Source of the DNA: Mycolicibacterium arenosum
GTDB lineage: Bacteria; Actinomycetota; Actinomycetes; Mycobacteriales; Mycobacteriaceae
Assembly (NCBI RefSeq): GCF_024320865.1
Contig: NZ_JANDBD010000006.1
Location: 62,001-126,000 of the forward strand
Length of the DNA stretch: 64,000 nucleotides
Direction of reading: 5' to 3'
The notes beneath the pieces are model-generated. The model was not told where the DNA came from, ran no database searches, and saw only the letters and a list, made by a program, of their open reading frames with translations. The translations under genes and the position numbers were made by a program. Below are positions 59,726 to 64,000 of the stretch, piece by piece. The first letter of the stretch is position 1; every line of letters starts with the position of its first letter.

Positions 59726-61504
59726 ATGCCGCGGCGATCGAAGCGCGACCGGGCCGTCGGTGCCCGCGGGTCGTCCGTGCTGGCGCGGGATGCGTTGATG
59801 AGCCGAACGGCCGGTACTCTGTTCCTCTTCGGCGGAGCGGTGAACATCGTCGTGCTGGTCGGGGACTCGCCCGGATCGTTCGCCGCCGGTGTGGCTCTCG
59901 CCGCAGCGTCGGCCGCGACCGGGCTGTGGCTCGTCCTGCGTCGAGGGCGGCTCTCGCCGTTGTTGCTGCACGGGCTACTCGTGTTCGCGACGCTCCTGAT
60001 CGCCGCTGAGGCGATCGTCGCAACCGATCCGTTCGCGGCCATCCTGCTGGCGACGCTATCCGTGTTCGTCGCCGTCGCAGCGTTCTTCTTCGCCTGGCCC
60101 CAACTCGCCGGCCACGTGGGTTTCGTCGCGATCTGCATGATCACGGCCATGGCGGCGCATCCCGCCGTTCCGTGGCAGACCGGTGCGGCGATCGCCTCGT
60201 TCGTCGCCGCACTGACCGTGATCAACAAGTTGTTCCTGGACATGGCCGTCGAAGCCGAATTCGACGCACTCACCGGTCTGCCGAACCGGCGGGGGTTCGA
60301 CCGTCACCTCGCATCGTGGCTCGCCCGCGCGCAGGCGGTTGACGGCACGGCCCTCATCCTGGTCAGCGCGGTGACTCCGGCCGACCGTGGCGTGTCGATC
60401 GATGCCGATGCCACGCTCATCGCGGTGCTCGACTCCTGGCGTCCCTTTCTCAACAGCGGAGAGAGGTTGGGTAGACGCGATGCGGACCAGATAGCGATTT
60501 TCCAGCCGGGGACGACCGGCCGCCAGGCGCACGCGCTCGTCGATCGGTTGCGCGGGGTCACAACGGCCGACTGCGCAGCAGGTCTGACAACGGTGCGTGA
60601 GGGAGACTCGGCCGCCCGGTTGATCGCTCGAGCCGAAGCGGCACTGTTGCGCGCGAAACTGGCGGGCAACGGTCGTACCGTCGCGGACGTAGCCGACGTC
60701 GATTCCGACGCGAGCCTGCTGAGGCGCGCGTTGGCGGACGGCGTTCTGGAGATCGGGTACCAGCCCATCGTCGCGAACGTGCCGGGCCATCCGCTGGTTG
60801 CGATCGAGGCGCTGCTCCGTTGGCCCGACGCGGTCCGACCGGCGCTGTCGCCGACGGAGACGGTGCACGTCGCCGAGCGGAGCGGTGTGGCTGCTGCGCT
60901 GGACGTTTACGTCCTCAGCAGGGCGTGTCGCGACGCGGGAGCGATCCAGCGCATGCTCGATGCCGAGTTGATGCTGAATGTGAACCTGTCGGCGATCAGT
61001 CTGGTGGACGGCGACCTCGTCGCGAGGATCGACTCGACGCTGTCCGACACCGACTGGCCTGCAGAGCAACTCACGATCGAGATCACCGAGGAGATGTTGG
61101 ATCTCAGGGGCGGAGCCGTCGTGGAGACGCTGCGTCGGTTGCGAACTCGGGGTGTTCGGATCGCGGTCGATGATTTCGGCACGGGTTACTCGTCGCTGAG
61201 CAGACTGCAGGCTCTCCCTGTCGACATGCTCAAGCTGGACAAGTCCATCACGGATTCCGTTCGACCGTCGAGTGACGAGACTCCGGCACTGCTGCGGGCG
61301 GTCGCGGCGATGGCGAGGGCGCTAGCGCTGCCCGTCACCGTGGAGGGGGTGGAAACCCGCCGGCAGATGCACGTGCTCGCCGATGTCGGATTCGAACGGG
61401 CACAGGGATTTCTCTTCGGGTGCGCCAAAGGGGTCGACGCCTACGGTTCGAACGAGCGCTGGTGGGATCCGGACGACGAACCCGCCGACGCCCAACAGGG
61501 TTGA
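59726..61504 (+). CDS. Membrane GGDEF-EAL protein with degenerate GGDEF
   Basis: A 592-residue cyclic-di-GMP protein. Residues about 25-172 form around five to six membrane spans (MASE-like sensor). DALTGLPNRRGF opens the GGDEF domain, but its signature reads GRRDAD (249-254) instead of GGDEF, so cyclase activity is unlikely. The EAL domain (330-580) looks intact: AIEALLRW (Glu361), LNVNLSAISL, IEITEEML, DDFGTGYSSLSRLQ, LKLDKSI and VEGVETRRQM. The predicted output is c-di-GMP hydrolysis, perhaps modulated by GTP or membrane signals. Start ATG 59726, with GTG 59723 as the alternative. Confidence 0.9.
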   Translation: MPRRSKRDRAVGARGSSVLARDALMSRTAGTLFLFGGAVNIVVLVGDSPGSFAAGVALAAASAATGLWLVLRRGRLSPLLLHGLLVFATLLIAAEAIVATDPFAAILLATLSVFVAVAAFFFAWPQLAGHVGFVAICMITAMAAHPAVPWQTGAAIASFVAALTVINKLFLDMAVEAEFDALTGLPNRRGFDRHLASWLARAQAVDGTALILVSAVTPADRGVSIDADATLIAVLDSWRPFLNSGERLGRRDADQIAIFQPGTTGRQAHALVDRLRGVTTADCAAGLTTVREGDSAARLIARAEAALLRAKLAGNGRTVADVADVDSDASLLRRALADGVLEIGYQPIVANVPGHPLVAIEALLRWPDAVRPALSPTETVHVAERSGVAAALDVYVLSRACRDAGAIQRMLDAELMLNVNLSAISLVDGDLVARIDSTLSDTDWPAEQLTIEITEEMLDLRGGAVVETLRRLRTRGVRIAVDDFGTGYSSLSRLQALPVDMLKLDKSITDSVRPSSDETPALLRAVAAMARALALPVTVEGVETRRQMHVLADVGFERAQGFLFGCAKGVDAYGSNERWWDPDDEPADAQQG

Positions 61505-61622
61505 CGGCCGGTAAATTCGTCCGCCGCCGCGCGCGTGATTGCCGTGTGCGACACATCACTCGAAGCGCGAGTGCGGTTTCCCGCGAACCCAGCGTCCACC
61601 TGATGTCACATCGGTACGCGTC

Positions 61623-61715
61623 AGAAAGCAGGACACATCATGAGCGCGAAGCGCAGCCGATGACCAGCCGGCACCGACACCCGTCTACCGAACTCACTCT
61701 TCGAGAAAGCAGGAC
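61623..61715 (+). repeat. 12-nt direct repeat carrying ribosome sites
   Basis: AGAAAGCAGGAC occurs at 61623-61634 and 61704-61715. Each copy lies just before an ATG: the leader ORF at 61640 and the LapA-like gene at 61717. The repeat may have arisen by a small duplication of the translation start region. Confidence 0.55.
61640..61663 (+). CDS. Possible 7-residue leader peptide (MSAKRSR)
   Basis: ATG 61640, preceded by GCAGGA, opens a seven-codon frame ending TGA 61661-61663. That stop overlaps (ATGA) an in-frame upstream start of the LapA-like gene at 61660. Lys/Arg-rich. It could couple translation into the LapA frame; equally it may be chance. Confidence 0.3.
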   Translation: MSAKRSR

Positions 61716-61716
61716 C

Positions 61717-61980
61717 ATGATCACCGAATCGACCTCCGACCGCACCCCGACCCGTCGATCGGGCGGCTTCATCAGCACGTTGTCGCTGATCGTCGCTATC
61801 GTTCTCCTCACGGCCCTGGTCGTGTTCGTACTGCAGAACACCGTGCACACGACGATCAACTTCCTTGCGTGGAACTTCGATCTGGCACAGGGTGTTTCGT
61901 TGCTCGGCGCAGCGGTTGTCGGTGCCGTGATCGCTCTGATCGTCAGCGCGGCAATCCGCTTGCGGCGAGCGGTTCGCTGA
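61717..61980 (+). CDS. LapA-like (DUF1049) small membrane protein
   Basis: An 87-residue protein with two membrane spans: ISTLSLIVAIVLLTALVVFVL (read as ISTLSLIVAIVLL + TALVVFVLQNT) and VSLLGAAVVGAVIALIVSAA. QNTVHTTINFLAWNFDLAQGV between them is the LapA signature region (N-F-L-x-W). ATG 61717 has GCAGGA upstream; ATG 61660 in the same frame would add 19 residues. LapA-type proteins work in envelope lipid or LPS assembly in Gram-negatives; the actinobacterial role is unknown. Ends before a strong hairpin. Confidence 0.85.
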   Translation: MITESTSDRTPTRRSGGFISTLSLIVAIVLLTALVVFVLQNTVHTTINFLAWNFDLAQGVSLLGAAVVGAVIALIVSAAIRLRRAVR

Positions 61981-61993
61981 CATCTGCGGACCC

Positions 61994-62029
61994 GTTCGCC
62001 CGACGACGTTGTCGCGTCGTCGGGCGAAC
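61994..62029. terminator. Strong 15-bp stem terminator between convergent genes
   Basis: GTTCGCCCGACGACG (61994-62008) pairs perfectly with CGTCGTCGGGCGAAC (62015-62029) around a 6-nt loop. It lies between the stop of the LapA-like gene (61980) and the stop of the DUF1330 gene (62035). No T-tract, but by far the most stable hairpin noticed in the window. Confidence 0.8.
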
Positions 62030-62034
62030 CGCGC

Positions 62035-62400
62035 TCAGATGGCCGGGGTGGTGGGCTGAAGCACCGCAGTCGCGACCGCCTCGGCCCGCAGGTGCTCGAA
62101 CGCCTGATAGTCGGGGTCGTTGACCATGTCGACGAAGTGCCGCCGACTGGGGTAGCTCACCAGGGCCACCATGTCCCAGTCGCCCCCGTCCGCTGCGACG
62201 AGCGACGCGTGTCCGGTTCCGCCGTAGACGATGGTCACCCCGTACCGTTCGTTGACCCCCGAACTGGAGAAGCGCTCGATGTACTGCATGTACTTCGAGT
62301 CGCCGCCCGGCGCGAACCTCATCAGATTAAGCATCACCACCGGTCCGGTCGGGTCGGCGGCGACGAAACGCTCGAGGTCGGAGGGATCGAGGAAGGACAT
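62035..62400 (-). CDS. DUF1330-family protein
   Basis: A 121-residue small protein of the DUF1330 dimeric alpha/beta-barrel group: GPVVMLNLMRFAPGGDSKYM near the N-terminus and WDMVALVSYPSRRHFVDMVND with DPDYQAFEHLRAEAV towards the end are the family core. ATG 62400 follows AAAGGAA. It is divergent from a TetR gene with an imperfect palindrome between them. Biochemical role of the family is not established. Confidence 0.88.
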   Translation of the reverse strand: MSFLDPSDLERFVAADPTGPVVMLNLMRFAPGGDSKYMQYIERFSSSGVNERYGVTIVYGGTGHASLVAADGGDWDMVALVSYPSRRHFVDMVNDPDYQAFEHLRAEAVATAVLQPTTPAI

Positions 62401-62422
62401 GGGACGTTCCTTTCGTGGATAC

Positions 62423-62440
62423 TTGCTGTACGTCACGCAA
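62423..62440. promoter_or_regulatory. Imperfect palindrome between DUF1330 and TetR genes
   Basis: TTGC-TGT-ACGT-CAC-GCAA (18 nt) has matching TTGC/GCAA arms and a symmetric ACGT centre. It is in the 78-bp divergent gap (62401-62478). Candidate site for the TetR encoded at 62479. Confidence 0.4.
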
Positions 62441-62478
62441 CATAGCGGGACGCAACGACAATTCCCCCTCGAAGGACA

Positions 62479-63102
62479 ATGACCGCCATGACCAACCCGC
62501 AGCCGGTGCGCCGCACCCAGGTCGAACGCCGAGCGGAGACGCGGCGCCGAGTACTCGACGCCGCGACCGATCTGGTCGCCGCGCACGGGTCGCGCGCGGT
62601 TTCCCTGGCCGCCGTCGGCGAGGCTGCCGGTTACAGCCGCGGCATCGTCAACCACCACTTCGGCAGTAAGGCGCGACTGCTCGAAGAACTCATCAAATAC
62701 ACGCAGCAGTTCGACGTGCCGACCGATTCGCCGACCGGGTTGGGTCGACTGACCCAGTTCATCGAGGCCTACCTGGGTGGGATGCACCGGCGGTCGCCGC
62801 GCTCGGAGGCGTTCCTGAAGTTGTGGTCCGAGTCGAGCGGGGCGGGCCCGTCACTGGCCCCGTTGTTCGCCGAGCGCGACGCGTCGTTTCGGGATTTCGT
62901 CGCGCAGCACATCCGAGACGGGATAGCCGACGGATCGATCGCGCCGAGGGTGGACGCGAATTCGACAGCGGTGTGGATCATCGGGTTGTTGCGGGGCACC
63001 GCGATGATGGCGTTCTCAACGGCCCGCGACGTCTCGGCTGCGGAACTGTCCAAGGGGGTTACGCGAACTGTGGGGCGCGGTCTGGCGACGCCCGATCACT
63101 AG
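62479..63102 (+). CDS. TetR-family regulator
   Basis: A 207-residue TetR protein. RRRVLDAATDLVAAHGSRAV and LAAVGEAAGYSRGIVNHHFG with SKARLLEELI form the DNA-binding domain; the C-terminal half (FLKLWSESSGAGPSLAPLF) is a TetR_C ligand domain. ATG 62479; a second ATG follows at 62488, and GAAGGA lies 3-8 nt before the first, which favours 62488 on spacing. Its stop overlaps the convergent TetR's stop by 3 bp. Probably controls the divergent DUF1330 gene. Confidence 0.88.
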   Translation: MTAMTNPQPVRRTQVERRAETRRRVLDAATDLVAAHGSRAVSLAAVGEAAGYSRGIVNHHFGSKARLLEELIKYTQQFDVPTDSPTGLGRLTQFIEAYLGGMHRRSPRSEAFLKLWSESSGAGPSLAPLFAERDASFRDFVAQHIRDGIADGSIAPRVDANSTAVWIIGLLRGTAMMAFSTARDVSAAELSKGVTRTVGRGLATPDH

Positions 63103-63701
63103 AGCGCTGGCACCTCGAGCGCCGCGATGATCGCGGCGTAGGCGAGTTCGGCTGCCGTCTGCCATGTTTCGCCGGCATCGATGACGAGTGCGGCGGTGAA
63201 GTGCGGGCTCAGGTGTGCGGTGACGGTGCCGGTGAAGGATTTCGGTGGTCTGCCTCGATGGCCCGCGGCCGCCCAGGCTGTGCGGGCTATGTCGCTCATG
63301 GCGTCGCGGAACTCGCGGCGACGCCGGTGCTCGACGTCGGCGAGGTCGGTCGGCAGGTCGGATCGTGAGGCGAGTTCGAAGAAGCCGGGGCCGATAACCG
63401 CGTTCATCCGGTGCGCGGCTTGGCACGTCTCGCGCAGCCAGCCGTCAAGGTCGCCGTCATAATCCGGCAACCGGTGGCGGTAATCGTCCATGCCCGTCGC
63501 GAAGGCGGCCGCGAGCAGTTTCTCACGACTGGTGAAGTGACGGAACAAGGTGCGGCGGCTGACGCCGGTGGCTTCGGCCAACTGATCCATCGTGGCGTCG
63601 AGCCCGTTGGCCATGACGAAGCGCCTGGCCGCCTTCAGCATGTGGTCGATGCCTGCTTGGCGTTTCGCCTCGGTGACCGGATTCAGCATCTGCTCCACCA
63701 C
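63099..63701 (-). CDS. TetR-family regulator of the divergent monooxygenase
   Basis: A 200-residue TetR protein. ARRFVMANGLDATMDQLAEA and TGVSRRTLFRHFTSREKLLA form the helix-turn-helix. The C-terminal domain contains AVIGPGFFELASRSDLPTDL and a His-poor helical region. GTG 63701 is taken as start; ATG 63686-63688 is a shorter alternative. Two tandem palindromes lie just upstream and continue into the promoter of the monooxygenase at 63792, the likely target. Confidence 0.88.
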   Translation of the reverse strand: MVEQMLNPVTEAKRQAGIDHMLKAARRFVMANGLDATMDQLAEATGVSRRTLFRHFTSREKLLAAAFATGMDDYRHRLPDYDGDLDGWLRETCQAAHRMNAVIGPGFFELASRSDLPTDLADVEHRRRREFRDAMSDIARTAWAAAGHRGRPPKSFTGTVTAHLSPHFTAALVIDAGETWQTAAELAYAAIIAALEVPAL

Positions 63702-63718
63702 AAGATCAGACTAGCGGT

Positions 63719-63760
63719 TGACACTCATGAGTGCCATTCATGACACTCATGAGTGTCATG
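63719..63760. promoter_or_regulatory. Tandem palindromic operators in front of the monooxygenase
   Basis: TGACACTCATGAGTGTCA at 63741-63758 is a perfect palindrome that extends to 22 bp (63739-63760). A near copy, TGACACTCATGAGTGCCA, is at 63719-63736 with one mismatch. Centres are 22 bp apart, about two helical turns. A TTGACA box (63718-63723) overlaps the first copy. Very likely the TetR operator for both directions. Confidence 0.8.
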
Positions 63761-63791
63761 CGACGGGCGCGTGGCCGAGGAGGTGTCGACG

Positions 63792-64000
63792 ATGGCCGGT
63801 GAGCGTGCGCAGACGGCGTCGATCACGGACGACGACGAGACGATCGCGCTCGCCCTGGAGGATCTTTCGGTGTCGGCACTGATCGCCTCGGTGGTCCAGA
63901 TCACCGGTGACGCGTCATACCTCCGGGGTCCGATCCGCCCTCGCCAGTTCGTTCAGAACGAGTTTCAGGGCACGCTCGACGCCGACGAGCAGGCTCAACT
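63792..64000 (+). CDS. N-terminus of a HAPMO-type Baeyer-Villiger monooxygenase (3' cut by window)
   Basis: The first 69 residues of a protein that leaves the window. TIALALEDLSVSALIASVVQ, ITGDASYLRGPIRPRQF and GTLDADEQAQL are the helical N-terminal extension that precedes the FAD domain in 4-hydroxyacetophenone-monooxygenase-like enzymes; the FAD motif itself lies beyond the edge. ATG 63792 follows GAGGAGG. Divergent from the TetR at 63701 and behind its tandem operators. The family call rests on the extension only. Confidence 0.65.
   Translation, partial: MAGERAQTASITDDDETIALALEDLSVSALIASVVQITGDASYLRGPIRPRQFVQNEFQGTLDADEQAQ

Noticed and set aside
1..64000. tRNA, rRNA, riboswitch, CRISPR, transposase or integrase
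   Set aside because: None recognised on either strand; nothing supports a mobile element boundary beyond the small decay zone near 21-22 kb.

Overview
The window reads as a high-GC actinobacterial chromosome, most likely a fast-growing environmental Mycolicibacterium/Mycobacterium. Lineage markers are three SDRs of the mycofactocin-linked type, an NDMA-type alcohol dehydrogenase, a CYP125-like P450 beside an igr-like steroid side-chain operon, and a ferredoxin with the CxxHxxC motif. Genes are packed into long operons with GTGA/ATGA/TGATG overlaps. No rRNA, tRNA, CRISPR array, transposase or integrase was seen.

Region 1 (1-2.3 kb): the tail of an unknown gene, a convergent phospholipase-D-like protein and a very small acidic protein. 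Region 2 (2.3-19.3 kb): two divergent operons around a GAF/PucR-type regulator. The minus arm encodes an ABC importer (binding protein, two permeases, ATPase), a flavin monooxygenase and a three-subunit xanthine-dehydrogenase-type molybdenum hydroxylase. The plus arm encodes an aldehyde dehydrogenase, an MFS transporter, a second flavin monooxygenase, a cupin, an ACMSD-type amidohydrolase and an old-yellow-enzyme. Together this looks like import, ring hydroxylation and breakdown of an N-heteroaromatic or similar cyclic acid; the substrate is inferred, not known.

Region 3 (19.3-30.4 kb): MDR reductase/TetR pair, a decayed stretch (frameshifted zinc alcohol dehydrogenase, headless TetR), then TetR-controlled SDR-SDR-CMD-ALDH, a P450/ferredoxin operon and a third SDR. 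One 14-bp palindrome lies in front of both the P450/ferredoxin operon and the third SDR. Region 4 (30.5-35.1 kb): a 960-residue exported repeat/propeller protein, a YihY-type membrane protein and an SRPBCC protein. Region 5 (35.1-43.0 kb): a glycan locus with GT2, three GT4-type transferases, a WcbI-like protein, a methyltransferase and a GH13 alpha-glucosidase.

Region 6 (43.0-59.6 kb): steroid/isoprenoid-type catabolism. A CYP125-like P450 is divergent from an igr-like operon (two acyl-CoA dehydrogenases, two MaoC proteins, Ltp2-like aldolase, stand-alone DUF35). A PadR regulator is divergent from a seven-gene overlapping operon: esterase, Baeyer-Villiger monooxygenase, SDR, acyl-CoA ligase, ALDH, alcohol dehydrogenase and a molybdopterin oxidoreductase. 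Region 7 (59.7-64 kb): an EAL-domain protein, a LapA-like protein, a DUF1330 protein/TetR pair, and a TetR divergent from a second Baeyer-Villiger monooxygenase that runs off the window behind tandem palindromic operators.
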